A stretch of 64,000 nucleotides of DNA from Onchidella celtica (taxonomy: Eukaryota > Mollusca > Gastropoda > Systellommatophora > Onchidiidae). Within the stretch, counting starts at the first letter, position 1, and every line of letters begins with the position of its first letter. The notes under the pieces were generated by a model. It worked only from the letters and a program-made list of their open reading frames with translations. It was not told the DNA's origin and searched no databases. The DNA lies in NCBI GenBank assembly GCA_963931925.1, contig OZ007570.1:43422187-43486186 (forward strand), read 5' to 3'. The position numbers and the translations under genes are program-made. Below are positions 11,283-23,814 of this stretch, in pieces.

Positions 11283-11294
11283 CTGGGTAAATAA
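11283..11294. repeat. LINE target-site duplication, 5'-side copy
   Basis: CTGGGTAAATAA, exact match to 7195-7206. It begins directly after the minus-strand 5' start of the LINE (CCCCGGTAGCGG). Confidence 0.75.
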
Positions 11295-12341
11295 AACACA
11301 AACAAAAACTGTACCAGGGTATCGCAATTTTGTGTCATATCGTAACATTTTCATTAAAGAGCTAACATAATTATGCTTGAGTACATTTTCTTAATGTGGA
11401 CGGCCACGTTTTCATACGCCAAATGCGTCAATAAATTTTATTACAGATTCCTTCCTTCCAGCGTGGCTCCTTGCATTGAATTTCAGCCCAGCAAGCATTG
11501 ACATCGCAGTTACTGAATCACAGATATCATAAATCTGTAACGTTTTGACAAAAGGATTTACTTTTATGTTAGCCTAGTCATGAATGTGTTCAGGGTATTT
11601 CTGTACAGAAATAGATGACGCGCGTCAAAGCCAACACCTAAGTTATCTAACCGGTTTGGGCTTCAACTTAATGATCCTGCCAAAAAAAAAAATTTTGCTG
11701 GAGGTTAGAAAACTTCACTCCCTTTGACAAACTAACTCGATTCTCTCCCTTGTGTCTCTGCGGGCGTTTCCCTTTCTGTTAATTACGGTAATCCATTCGA
11801 TATTATCTGTTATGCTTCATGGTGAATACAGTTGTATAAAGGATTTTATTCCCTGCTGGTGAAGTTGAAAAAGTGCAGCCAGCACTATGCTTGCCTTTAT
11901 ACAAACACATGAAAAAGTAGAAAGCGTGTCTTTATATTCGACCTATTGGGTACAAAGAATAATAGAAAATCACTGAAATGGGGAACAAAATAGTATACAT
12001 TTATGGAAATGTCTTTTATATGAGTTTTATTTATAGAAGATTGCCAGGCCATAAAGCGTGACTGGATTTCTATCCATTGAATGTGGAATGTCGCAGGACC
12101 TGAAACTGTGCTAGTTCCTGGGTGCAGTGGGGGCATAGGATAAGGATATATTATACACCTACGAGAAAGACATTAAACTGTTGCAAAATACTGTATAACT
12201 CTCAAAATTCGAGCAAATATCGTGGTGAAATTACCCAAAAATAATTATTATTACTGCAGAAGAGACGTTGACCTCTGAAAAAACATCATGCTCTGTACAT
12301 GTGCAAAATAATTACATGTATGTGTGCGAGGAGAGAGATAG

Positions 12342-12346
12342 AGAGA

Positions 12347-12387
<41 letters not shown>

Positions 12388-12412
12388 AGGAAGAGAGAGA
12401 GAGAGAGAGAGA
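12342..12412. repeat. (GA)n with central G run
   Basis: GA dinucleotide repeat interrupted by a G-rich patch at 12379-12388. Confidence 0.95.
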
Positions 12413-13440
12413 TCGTGGAAACAGTAAATAAATGAACATTGTTTTGTTCTGTTTTGCTATCATTTTTTAAAATATGTATTCTGAATACTGTGGGTAAGAT
12501 AATAAAAGACCACTCTATTGATATTTTACACACCGCCAGACATTATACGAATCAAATTACATAATTTGTTTTGTCTACAGAGAATGACAATTTTAATTTT
12601 AAAAATCCAAATTACTTGATTTCAATGAAATAGAATAAATGCTTAGCTACCGTCACGTACGGCACACATACACTTTTAGGTTTTTGCCCTCAGGATTATG
12701 TTCTCATCGCTGGAACATTTTTTTGTTCGTTTCTTTCTCTGTCCGTTTGCGAGTGAATAAATGCAGTTATAATACAATCGTTTCCCAGCACAACTGCGAC
12801 TGTCAGAAAATGTTAAGCATCAGTGTGAATATGTACGCAGCTTGGTATAACATTTCAAAAAATGCGTTTTCACAAACACACTTAAGGATTAAGTACTCCG
12901 AACACTCGAAATAATATTATAAACATAAGTGCTTCAATTAAAATGTGATTTGTGGAAAGTGCAAAAGAGTACCAAAAAATGTCCAAGAATCTGAGTATTT
13001 CTGACATGCAGGTACAGTTTAATAAGCCTGCCGCCGCTGTACATGCGTGTTAAAAATTGTTATAACGTACAGTAAAAAATTATTTTGTTATTTTCATTCT
13101 TACAAGAGAACGCAATAGGAGGAATAACAACAATATCAAGGATAAAAACAGGATGTACTTTTAGATTCTGAAGTAGAAATTTTGCTACAGCTTTAGCATT
13201 TCCACTTCAAAATCTTAAAGTCTACATCAAACCACGTCATAATTGTTTGGTTGCTGTTTCGAGTGACGCTGGGCCTTGGAAATAAGTAAACCTCGGCTGA
13301 TGGAGCATGATGAAAGTGTCCATGCAAAGATAATACTCGTGCTCTTCAACGTGGAGAACATGGATGTCCTCCCTCTTCGGAGGTATGAATGTTTTACTAA
13401 CGATGTGGCCTCTCCTCTCCATCTCATTTAAAAAGGAAAC

Positions 13441-13500
13441 CCTCCCTCCCTCTCCCCCCTCTCTCTTTCTGTGCTGTGTCCCTTTCTCTCTCTGTCTATC

Positions 13501-13533
<33 letters not shown>
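13441..13533. repeat. CT-rich / (CTGT)n tract
   Basis: Pyrimidine-rich tract on the plus strand passing from CCTCCCT through CTCT into TGTC repeats. It generates spurious open frames on both strands. Confidence 0.9.
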
Positions 13534-14368
13534 TGAATTTGCTTGACTTAAATTGTACAGTGAGTCTCCTGAATTTGCTCTTAGAAAGATGAGACTAGTC
13601 TTTACATCCGTGGCCAAAGTAACAACCGATGTTCAGTTCCCAACTATTACACAAAGAAGTCACAGGACGAAATCCAAATAACACGTTGTTTACGGAAAAG
13701 AATACATTGAAGGGGATTTCAACTTTCAGAGTCTCACGCTGTTTTGATCACTTTTCGTGTCTAAAAGTGTGTCGCCATCAGCGTCTAGTTAAAAAATAAA
13801 AATGATTTGAGACAGAAATAAAATACGTTTCACTAAGAAAATCTGGAGATCCCACAATTAAAAAAACAAAGTGGCTGCATCAGACTGGTCCAAGGCCACA
13901 TCACATTTTCAAATAGTTTTTCCACGTCTATCCCTCAGGCGAAGATTTGAGTTTTGTTCATAAAAAAAAATAAAAAAAAGTTATGCGTTCCCACAGAAAT
14001 GTGTCGGAAAATCAAACAAGCAAATGGGATCAATATGTAGTTAAACCTATCTAGTGTTGAGCTCAGTTCCTGGTTTTTAAGTGTTTTTATTTACGAGTAA
14101 TTTTGTGCTGCTATAACTGAATTGTGATAACTGAGTATGCGGCCCCCAGAAGATGTTAACAGTTACTAGAGATCTATAACAGAGAATTAAACCTGCTATT
14201 AAATCGAAAGCTATGCAAGAAAATCTGCGTTGAAGGTCAGGGCTAATGTTGAGGGCACTTGACTTAAGAAGATGCTGGTTAGGTCCGGTTACCAATTTAT
14301 AGCAGCTAGGATAAGACGTAAAGTCTATTTCTCAAGTGGCCATAAACCTATAGGCCATGAGAATTTGT

Positions 14369-14495
14369 CTGTCTGTCTGTCTGTCTGTCTGCCTGCCTGC
14401 CTCCCTGCCCCCCCCCCCGCCCGCCCGCCCGCCCGTCCGTCTGTCTGTCTGTCTGCCTGTTTGTCTGTCTGCCTGACTGTCTGTCTGTCTATCTA
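14369..14495. repeat. (TGTC)n / (CCCG)n compound microsatellite
   Basis: TGTC units pass into CCTG, then a C run, then CCCG and CCGT, and back to TGTC. This is a graded compound repeat, typical of point-mutation spread within one tract. Confidence 0.93.
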
Positions 14496-15174
14496 TATAT
14501 AATAATAATATTTTTTAAGGGGGTGAAACTACTTTACAAAGTTATTGGTGGGCGTTCAAACAGATACGTGTATTATACAAATTCTTAACAATGATGACAG
14601 CATTCTATTTCTAGAGAACACCAGTGTACCAAACCAGTGGCAAACTCTGACAAACCAGGATACTTCATGTCTATCATTTTTCCCCAGAAAGCTAACAGGA
14701 TGTTAAATAAGTGTAATCTTCATCCATCTGCGTTGGAAAGCCAACGTTTGTTTACCCCTGATGTGATGTACCTTCTCGGTATATTTAAAAAGAACAAACA
14801 CAAGATGGATGGACACGGAGTTCCAAGGCTGAATTTTTTTTTTTTAAGTTTTAAATGTGAACTTTTAAGTAACGTGGATGGGTTTGATGACATCGTTGTC
14901 ACATTAAACGTGGCGCAGACAAAGTGCAAATTGAATATGTCCTTCGTAACATGTCTTCGTTAAAGTGCTGAAAAAAAAAATGCTCCAGTATTTTCCAGAA
15001 AAATCAGTCTCTGAAACTTATACGGTGTTGTCTGTGTTGTGAAGAAGATAATTTACTTCAGTCTGTTATTTCGTATGATCCCAATAAAAAATAAAAAAAA
15101 GCATATTTGATTGTCTATGTTAGACTTTCATTCTTTGATTAGTATGCACAACAAACGTACTTCACTGCCGACAG

Positions 15175-15178
15175 ACAG

Positions 15179-15209
<31 letters not shown>

Positions 15210-15243
15210 AGGAGGGATTGACAGACGGACAGATAGACGGATA
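15175..15243. repeat. (GACA)n microsatellite
   Basis: Imperfect GACA repeat on the plus strand. With the TATC/TGTC tract at 15310-15497 it forms an inverted pair of complementary simple repeats about 70 bases apart. Confidence 0.93.
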
Positions 15244-15309
15244 GACACGGACCGACAGTAATTAATACTGTTATTACTATATTACATCTATCTATACCTA
15301 TAATACTAA

Positions 15310-15346
15310 TTAATTATATCTGTCTGTCTGTCTGTCTGTCTCTGTC

Positions 15347-15417
<71 letters not shown>

Positions 15418-15418
15418 G

Positions 15419-15493
<75 letters not shown>

Positions 15494-15497
15494 GTCT
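15310..15497. repeat. (TATC)n microsatellite
   Basis: TGTC units lead into about 38 TATC units with one TGTC interruption near 15418. Confidence 0.97.
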
Positions 15498-15554
15498 ACC
15501 TGCGGCCTATCTGTCTGTGTGTTGTTTCCCCCTGTCTGCCTGTCTATATAAATA

Positions 15555-15819
15555 CACTCGAGCCAAAAAGTTAAGCAACCCTGGGTTATGCTCAGAACTG
15601 ACAACTTTATTTTTCAATTAATTCAAACACGTTCATTGGAATCAATTTATTGTTATGTAAGTCTGAAATCACATTCAATTTCATTTTACCCACCCCAAAA
15701 ATGGGGCTCAATGACTTAAACAAAATTTTCTTTTATACAAAAACAAAAAAGTCAATAATTGAATGGCAAGAGTTCACAAATCTTGTTAGTGAAGGTTGCT
15801 TAACTTTTTGGCTCGAGTG
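15555..15819. mobile_element. Tc1/mariner-type MITE
   Basis: A 265-bp non-coding element with perfect 26-bp terminal inverted repeats (15555-15580 and 15794-15819; outer bases CACTCGAGCCAAAAAG). It is flanked on both sides by TA (15553-15554 and 15820-15821). A TA target and a CACT-type terminus match Tc1/mariner elements. The interior is AT-rich with no transposase, so it would depend on a transposase made elsewhere. The perfect ends imply a young copy. It sits directly beside the TATC microsatellite. Confidence 0.9.
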
Positions 15820-15821
15820 TA

Positions 15822-18800
15822 GCTCTCTTAGAGCCACAATTCTGACAAAAGTTAATATCTAATTCCCGTGAGAACAGAGTTATAGAAAGTCATACTGAAT
15901 AGAAGACGCAATGATGACGTCGATACGCATACCTGGCGTCAGTGAACGGAATGGGACAGTTAGAGTGTAGCTCTATGTTTACTTTGTCATTTCTGTTTAC
16001 TGAATCCCGTTTTCTGTTGAACCACATATGAATTAAACGTCAAGCCAGTCTGCCTCCATGAGAACGTACTGGATATTTTCTCCGTCATATGAAATAGCTT
16101 TTTGCATTTTTTTCCCATTTGAAAAAATTATTATTTCTATTATCATTATTATTATTTTATCGCATTATTTTCTTAAATTTATTTATTTATATATGTTTTT
16201 TTTTAATTGATAAAGCTTACGGTGAATAAAATTATTTGAGTTGGTAGTGTCCGCAGTTGTATTGACAACTAGTAAATTATAGGCAGATGATCTAACTTGA
16301 TTGTGCTATGTAAAAATTACTTATATTCAGCGTTCACGTCTTTACGTACGTGTCCTGTTTGCCAGCACTGATAATTATCTAAATGTTAATTCTGAAGTGT
16401 TCACCGCCCTTGTGATGTTGGCAGTGATAAAATTAAAGCGGGCGTTGACATGCACAAGTTTTGATATCAAATGTTCTATCTTCAAGTGCTTTTAACTGAT
16501 TTCTTGTTACACAAGTGCACATACATTAAATTTGTCTCTCTTGACGAAATTTCACCAGCTTGTTGCTGTCGTTGCTGGTGTCACTTTAGCAGTTCTAATA
16601 AAAAAAAACAAAAAAACATTGAAACTTTCATTTGTATGGCTGTATTCAGCATTTCCAGATGACACGCTTTCAGTCTAAATATTTGTTCCATTTAAATACA
16701 CATTTGTCACCGGCAACGCCTACCTCGGGAATGTCAGAATCGAGCGGTGTAGGTTTTCATGACCTTTAAGCCGTCTAACTTCTTGAAATACCTCTCTACG
16801 GCTGTGATTTCCTCAACTTGAAAGGTAATCCATATTCTCAGTACTGTTATATCATCAGAATCTGACAAGTCAAAAGACATTACGTTAAAAGAAAAAAAAA
16901 AGGAGGGGGAAAGGGGGCAACCCTAAAGTACGTACTATCGAGTATGACCCCCCCCCCCTCTCCCACACACACACACACACACACTTTCCATACGCCTGGC
17001 TGTGTCAAATAAAAAAGAAAAAAAAAGAAAAACGCTGGGGTTGGTAACAAGATTCCTGCTGCACAACCTACCAGAGACTAATAAATTAACGGAACTTGCT
17101 GAAACTAATGTGATTTAAGGGATAAAAATAAGCCTATAATTATCATAACCATCAAAATAAATATCAGTCTTCTAATCGTTTTTAATGCTGTGGATAAATG
17201 AATGGCGTAACTGGAATCCAGACAGTACTGTCTACACATTTCAGCCTTCTTCTTAATTTTAAATGATCTCAGTTTTATACAACTATTTAGACTTACTTAT
17301 AATGCGTTCACACGTTTTAATCATCATTTTGTGATCATTATAGGCTTGTAATATACACATTTCAGTCTGTATTATTCTCGATATTCTCATTTCATTCTGG
17401 TAATAATTCAGCCATAATCCTATCATTTACATTATATTTAGTCTGAGCTCCCCCAATCCTGCCAAACAGCAATATGACTGGGGAGAATCCCGTCACGTAG
17501 GCGCTGGTCCATGATCTAAATCACCGTAATGAACTAAGCGGATTTAAGCAGTCAATATCCATCTGGTGCCATTAATTATAGTTCACGTACTGGCTGATCA
17601 TCACTACAACTAACTAGATTATGTCATTCTGCATGAAGGTTGAAGGGTTGACAATTTGGCTTTAATAACTATGCCAAGAGTGTGTTTGATGTTTGGTGGT
17701 TGCCGTTGGTAAATGTGGGACTCGTTACTGTTGGGATACAGTGCTCACGAACACACACACACACACATGCACATGAGCCCAGGCAGGACATGCACATAGT
17801 AGATAACCCCTCCCCCCCCCCCCCTCAATTGTCAGAAAAGTTGTATTGGAAATGATAATACGGGGTCTCGCGATCATCCTTGCTGTCCCCCTTGACATTT
17901 GTGACAAGGTGAAACAGAGAAAAAGATAAAAGGGCCAGGGCCCCGGGGAGGGGGAGTGAAGACGGTGATGTATTTGTAGCATCCACACTGATGTACCTTA
18001 TAAGCAGCATGATCAGAAGAACAGAAGACAGAGCTTTTTTTTTTTTTTTTCAAATGCAAGACTGGGTTTGTGTCACTCAGAATATGTTTTTCTGTTTTGT
18101 TTTGTTTTTTGGGTTAACAACAGTAGCATTAACAACACTGAATTGCCTTTCCCATTGACAAATACCAACAGCAGCAGCAGCATTCTTATTTTACTGGAAA
18201 AGTCACAGCTGGCTCCAAAGTAGATTCATTCTTAATTTTGACTTGCAAACATTCAAGTGTACATCCGTTCATTTTACTAAACTAGTTAGCCAAAGTGGCT
18301 CACGATCAAACGCGTCAATTCTCACGTACTATTTTCATCCATCTAGACATGTTATCATATTATAAACAAAAACAAATAAGCGAACAAATAAGACAAACTA
18401 TATACGCTTTGTTTTCAGAAATAATACCAAACTGTATTAAATTGTTAAAAAAAAAAAAATGTCATGGCAGGATTTGATTTCAACAACACGCAATGTACAA
18501 ATGTAAGAATGAAACAAAGTAAATTCTATGATATCACAAAGTCGTCAGTACACATCCATGTACACTAAAGCAGCATTACATGTGACGATGCTAATAGACC
18601 TTCAGCACATGATCTTGAGTTTGAAAAAAAAAAAGCCCTTAGAAATGACATAATAGCGTGAACATTATTATGTTCTAAGAGTAGTTTATGAGCGTAGACA
18701 TGGCTGCTACAGTACGCGTGTGCGTTTCACAGTGGAATGCCTTTACTCGTCACGATCTTGTTAGCTACAGAAGAATAGATAAGCCAATGCACAGATCGCA

Positions 18801-19849
18801 TCTATTCACAGTTTTCCATTACCATCATGCTAGAGATAAAGTAGAGGAGAAAAAATAATGCCCTAGCTGAACAACGACGAATGCTACCATTTTAACGTAC
18901 TGTGATCACATCTCTTGAAGCCTGTTATAATGGTGTTCCTGCTAACAGTGATAGTAATGCTGACAAGGCAATGTTATCTGTGCCAAAGGAAATTAGCTTT
19001 ATTACCCCAGAAAGTACTAGGGATCCTGACGACACGAAGTACACACAGGGGGTAAGTGGGGTGGGGGCAAGGTGGGGGGGGGGGGGGGTTACTACAAGAG
19101 TTTGAAGGAGTGTCAAATTCTACGTTAATAGTAGATCTTTCTTCGCAGATCATAGCTAGATGGAAGAATGCGCATTTACTTCAGTGGTCATGACCAGTAA
19201 TGGCAAGACAACGCTAAAGAGATGCACTTCGTATCATCCCCTCATTCAATCACATCATTTGTTATGAAGACTCTTAAATTCAAACGACAAAATTCCTGAC
19301 TAGAATATAAAACCTGGCTCAAATATTCTGCGTATAACAGGATACATGACATTGACGTCCCTACAGCAGAGTACTCCCATAACCAGGTTAACAGCAGTAG
19401 AGCAGACCAAGAAGTAGTAGGACGTGGCGTTAAATACTTGATCAACATGTGAAAGTTTTGACGTAGAGCTGAGAGTAAAGAGGTGGGCTTTGGAAGTATC
19501 TCTTGTATGACACGTAATGTTTCCATTTACAGAGATAAAAACCGATAGGTAAAAACTACTGCACTTGAATTGCCATGTTCTTTTTGAGGTTTCCGTTCTC
19601 CTTTCCCCTTTGTCTTTCGCTCATACGTAATACTGTATCTAGACTTATTGTTACGTCTTTAACATGGCGACCGCCTTGACGAAAAGAAGCATCCAGCCTC
19701 CTCTTCCGCACATCGCCATTTATCACAAAGGAACCATCTACAACAAATTATAAACAAATTAACAAGTTCATGCAACATGCCCACTTTCCGCCATTCATTC
19801 AAACATTCTGAAAGATTCAGCCTACACAATCATCGCCTGAGCATTTAGT
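15822..19849. other. Non-coding stretch
   Basis: No gene supported. Contains CA repeats near 16968-16983 and 17753-17766, C or G runs near 16950, 17812 and 19073, and a T run at 18037-18050. On the plus strand at 19664 an ATG in good context opens a 29-codon frame. Across it on the minus strand, an acceptor-like site at about 19740 is followed by a basic frame of about 60 codons. Neither is phase-compatible with the gene at 19850, so neither is called. Confidence 0.45.
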
Positions 19850-22800
19850 TCATACGAATCTGATGTTTGGGACAACAGACTCAGTATGGAGAAGAGATGG
19901 AGCATTTTCATCTGAAAACAAATTCAGAAGAGCCAAATGGCTTTTCATATCTGAGTCTTCATTGGAACACTCCATATTGGACAGTGGAGATGGTGCTGCG
20001 GAGGACGATTCTTTCAGCTCCCACGGAGATGAGGGACAGACAGACATATCACAGTGGTCATCAATGACCGAATCTGGAGAATGCGGAGACTGCTTGTTGT
20101 AATCTGAATGATGTCGGATGATGCCATTGTCTCTCATGTGATCAGAAAGTTCAGCAAGAAAAGACAATTTCAGCTGTGATACATGCAAGTCTTTGTTGTC
20201 CGATTTCAAAATTCCTTCTGTTTTCTGATAGGTGTGGTCATGTGAAAGCAATGGAGATTCAATCAGTTTATTCCTGTTGGTTCCTGCAGCTGAAGTCTCT
20301 GTGAAGTCTTCTAAGTCCATAAATGATTCCAGATCTAACGGTGCTGAATGACACTGACTTGACTTTTCTGAGCAGTCAGAGACATCGTCAGCAATTGGAC
20401 TCATCATACTGTTTTCCTCTCCTCCCTCACCTAATTTTTGTAGATTCTGATTCTCATTGAGCCAGTCGAATAAATCTGCTGCGTTCTTGGTAACATCTTG
20501 TGACATACTATCGTCCATCAAGATATCCAGACATTCATCTGTGATTGGCTGAAACGATGTGTCGACAAACAATGGTGACATGAGTTCTGTGGTTGACGAT
20601 ACATTGAGTGAGCAGTTTGAGCAAACATTGTCCTGTTCATTTTTCACTGTACTTGGACATACCCGTAAGTCTCCCTGATGAGTGCGGTGAGCAGTAGAAT
20701 AAATCACACTGGATACACTGTCAGAGCTGGAGCACGAACACTTCTTGGTGGGTACAGCCTCTATGGGCGGTAAGTCAGATGACAAAAATGAAGGCGTTGG
20801 AAATGTATTTACAGGGGAATGTAGCACCAGTTGCTCCGGGAGACTCACAAGGGGCTGATCTCGTTGAACTGGCTGGAGACCTAACAGTCCCAGAAAGTCT
20901 TCTTTTTGAAGAATAACTGCGCTCGGCCCATCTTCAACAACTGTGTTTGTTTCAAAGTAAGATGAGCTCGGTTTTTCCAACGCTGAATCTATGAAATCCT
21001 GGAAACTATCTTCGATCGTAACGTCGCCGCAAGGGTCAAGGTCATCAAAACAAAAATCAAGATCATCTGTGGACAGAAGAAATAAAGTATGTATTATAAT
21101 GCAAAGTTTATACTGTTTATAAGTTGTATACTATTTGGCTGACTGACATTAATATAATACATGTAATCACACCATTTCCAAACTGAAAGTTTGAAGTGGA
21201 CAATAATAATTTTTAAAAAACACAAAATGAACATTAATACATAAAATATGTATTACCAGAATACCAACTGCCCTGTGTTATTATATCCGTTATCACTTCA
21301 GAGCTTGTGAATGTTTCTAGGGTTAAAACACGTCGCGAATAGCGGTTATGTCCATTACAAGTCCTCGCGGATTTGAGTGACTGTGCAAGTTCCTGTAGGA
21401 CTGAGTGAATGTATGCGAGATACTTAAGTGATATGTGTATGTGTGTGTGTGAGACGGTACGTGCGTGTACAAATGAGAAAATAGTGCAGATCTTTGTCAC
21501 TCCTGTATGACAATTCTAGATGACACAAGGAAACAGACAAACAAACAAACACACAACCCAAAATATTATTATCAAAAAGTAAAATTATTTTAGAATTTCA
21601 AAGCCTAGTGCCCTTTCCATCATGGATTCCCCGACTCACTTTCAGTCCTACTTTTTCCAGTGATCATAAAAGACAAAAATAGTCAACAAAAATGGATGTA
21701 AGGGAGTAAAACAAATCTCAAGAACCTCAAGAACTTAAAATATTTTTTTATTTAAATTAAAAAAAACAAATCCTTTCACAACCCCGTATGTATTTCCAGT
21801 GATTAGTGGGGTGTTCAGGTGGAGTACTTATTAACACCAGAGTGGACGGCTCCATTTTTAATGTTGCCAGACTAAAAGCAAAATCTCGTACAGAGCATAT
21901 TATGTTACAAGAGCTCCTCTTCGCAGATGATGCTGCAATCGTGGCCCACGATGAAACCACGCTCCAGGCTCTCATCAATAGCCTTGCCAAAGCCTGTGAC
22001 AAATTCATGCTAAAGATCAGTGTCTCAAAAACTGTAGTTTTGACACAAGGCTTGAGAAACCCCAACCCAATCATGCTGAATGGCTCTCCTCTGGAGCAAG
22101 TGGGAAAATTCTGCTACCTAGGCTCAACCATCAGTGGTAGCACAGACATAACAACTGAAATAAATGCCAGAATAGGAAAGGCGGCCACAGCTTTTGGCAA
22201 ACTCTCAAAAAGGGTGTGGAACAATAGCAAGCTGACCATCAAAACAAAGGTACTCGTGTACCAAACTTGCGTCCTAAGCACCCTGCTGTATGGCTCAGAG
22301 ACATGGACCACCTACTCCAAACATGAAAGATCCCTCAACTCCTTCCACCTGCGCTGCCTACGCAAAATTCTCAAGATCAAGTGGCAAGACAGGATCTCAA
22401 ATATCGAAGTTCTGAGCCGAGCCAACATTCCATCAACTCAGGCTCTTCTAGGCAAAAAAAGACTGCGGTGGCTTGGACATCTCCACCGTATGGAAAATGA
22501 TCGCATCCCCAGACAAATTCTCTACGGGGAACTTGCTACTGGCAACCGACCCAGAGGTAGGCCACATCTGCGATTCAAAGACACTTGCAAGGTCACGATG
22601 AAAGCATTCAACATCGACCCCAATGAATGGGAGAACCTTGCAAATGATCGAAGCAGATGGAGACAAAAATTGCGCAGTGGCACGCTCGCAATAGACTTCA
22701 AGGCAAAAGAAACATACCTGACAAAACGACAGAGGCGGAATGAAAACACTCGCCAAAGTGAACCCAAAAGACTGACCTGCAATCACTGCCATCGCACTCT

Positions 22801-23425
22801 CGGGTCAAACATTGGTAGAATAAGCCACGAGAGAAGCTGTCAGTCAAAGTGAAAGTGAATATTCTAGCTGCTAAGACCGTCTGTAAAGACGCTAAAGGCC
22901 ATATATAGTGGGAGGTACATCTAAATCCCGAAATCTTGTCAGTTTTGAGGATGCTGGTTTGGAACTGAGAACGATTCCAGATAAGAACTACCGAGACAGA
23001 CATCTCGACAGATGCAATGACCTACCTAAGTCTTGAAGAAAATCCGTATCACACAGATCGTCACTTGTGGCGTTGTCATGGTCAATGGCACAACTACTCA
23101 ACATTGCGTCACTGCCGTGATTGGTCTTTCCTTTAGTTTGCTGCTCAGGCAAATTGCGTGTATTTGTATCGCTGTCTCTTGTGATCGCTGATTTCGCGGC
23201 GTCCACCACTGCCGGCTTCAGGACGTAGTCGTGGTCAAAATAGACTGAAGAAACACTAGATGATTCCCATGAAGAAGTCTGTGACAGTGGCGGTGTTGGC
23301 GGGTGGACAAGTTTCAGAGTGGACGGTGATGAAAACGGTGACTTCAGCAGTGGAGGCGACCGGTGGTTTGAGATGGTCATCATGTCCAGTTGGTCGTAGA
23401 AAGTATTCACCCCAGGCGGAGCCAT
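19850..23425 (-). CDS. Two-exon acidic activator-like nuclear protein, unidentified
   Basis: Exon 1 is 23026-23425 (ATG, 133 codons plus one base) and ends at a consensus donor (CTTAG, then GTAGGT). Exon 2 is 19850-21066, after a clean pyrimidine-rich acceptor ending CCACAG. The phase (1) matches across the junction. The predicted protein has about 538 residues. It has a Pro-rich patch (PPTPPLSQ), then many short acidic-hydrophobic modules: DDLDFCFDDLD, DSFQDFIDSALEK, DFLGLLGL, DECLDILMDD, ADLFDWLNE, LDLESFMDLEDF, LALLNLF. These resemble transactivation segments. No bZIP, bHLH, zinc finger or membrane span is visible, so a DNA-binding exon may lie further downstream, or the protein is a coactivator. 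The frame ends in TGA just after a weak donor-like GTATGA. Splicing is confident; the family is unknown. Confidence 0.78.
21780..22900 (+). mobile_element. 5'-truncated LINE inside the intron
   Basis: Lies wholly inside the intron of the 19850-23425 gene, in the opposite orientation. Only the end of the reverse transcriptase, the thumb, the C-terminal finger and a short 3' region remain, which is the usual 5' truncation of a LINE insertion. It belongs to the same broad group as the full-length LINE at 7207-11282 but is a clearly different family. Borders are approximate and no target duplication was identified. Confidence 0.85.
21806..22852 (+). CDS. LINE reverse transcriptase, C-terminal portion
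   Basis: Open frame of 348 codons. Visible: LLFADDAAIVAHDE (catalytic FADD), a YLGSTISG turn, LLYGSETWTTY, the LRCLRKILKIKWQDRI segment, KRLRWLGHLHRM, and a C-terminal CNHCHRTL...SHERSC finger before the stop. The N-terminal endonuclease and RT palm motifs are missing, so it is non-autonomous. The ATG used is arbitrary because the frame enters from truncated sequence. The absence of internal stops suggests a recent insertion. Confidence 0.85.
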   Translation: MGCSGGVLINTRVDGSIFNVARLKAKSRTEHIMLQELLFADDAAIVAHDETTLQALINSLAKACDKFMLKISVSKTVVLTQGLRNPNPIMLNGSPLEQVGKFCYLGSTISGSTDITTEINARIGKAATAFGKLSKRVWNNSKLTIKTKVLVYQTCVLSTLLYGSETWTTYSKHERSLNSFHLRCLRKILKIKWQDRISNIEVLSRANIPSTQALLGKKRLRWLGHLHRMENDRIPRQILYGELATGNRPRGRPHLRFKDTCKVTMKAFNIDPNEWENLANDRSRWRQKLRSGTLAIDFKAKETYLTKRQRRNENTRQSEPKRLTCNHCHRTLGSNIGRISHERSCQSK

Positions 23426-23790
23426 GAATCTTGTGTGAGGTCGTATCCGAAAAAAAAACAAAAAGTCCAGCTTTTTGGTAGCTTTAGGCAATCATCAGTT
23501 CTCGAAGTTGATAATTCTTCACAGCCAGAGCAAGTTTTGTTTATCCTGTTATGTGAGCACTGGCGCAATCTACACGAGATCGATGTCTCTCTAATAAACC
23601 AGGTGTGAACACGATGCTTAATATCACAGTTGGCGTTCAAGATTCCTTTTACTTTCACGTCAGACTGTATAGGCGTGGCAGCAGCTTACTGCATTCAATA
23701 AATCAATATTATGCTTTTTAAACACTTCGATCCTTGTCTTGATGTAGTCCCTCTAGACGTAAAGTACAGGCAGCTCGTTCGTTATACGCG
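23426..23790 (-). promoter_or_regulatory. Probable 5' UTR of the activator-like gene
   Basis: Sequence between the ATG at 23425 and a TATA-type box at 23815-23822. If that box is used, transcription would start near 23785-23790, giving a leader of about 360 bases. Inference from position only. Confidence 0.35.
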
Positions 23791-23814
23791 CTGCTTACGA
23801 GTAGTGTCACAACG

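Larger units (their letters stand above)
11295..15174. other. Non-coding stretch with simple repeats
   Basis: No supported gene. Apart from the simple repeats listed separately, it is AT-rich unique sequence with many short A and T runs. Open frames here are short and featureless. Confidence 0.5.

Noticed and set aside
22114-22792. Minus-strand frames opposite the intronic LINE
   Set aside because: Shadows of the plus-strand RT; they do not match the phase of the host gene's exons.
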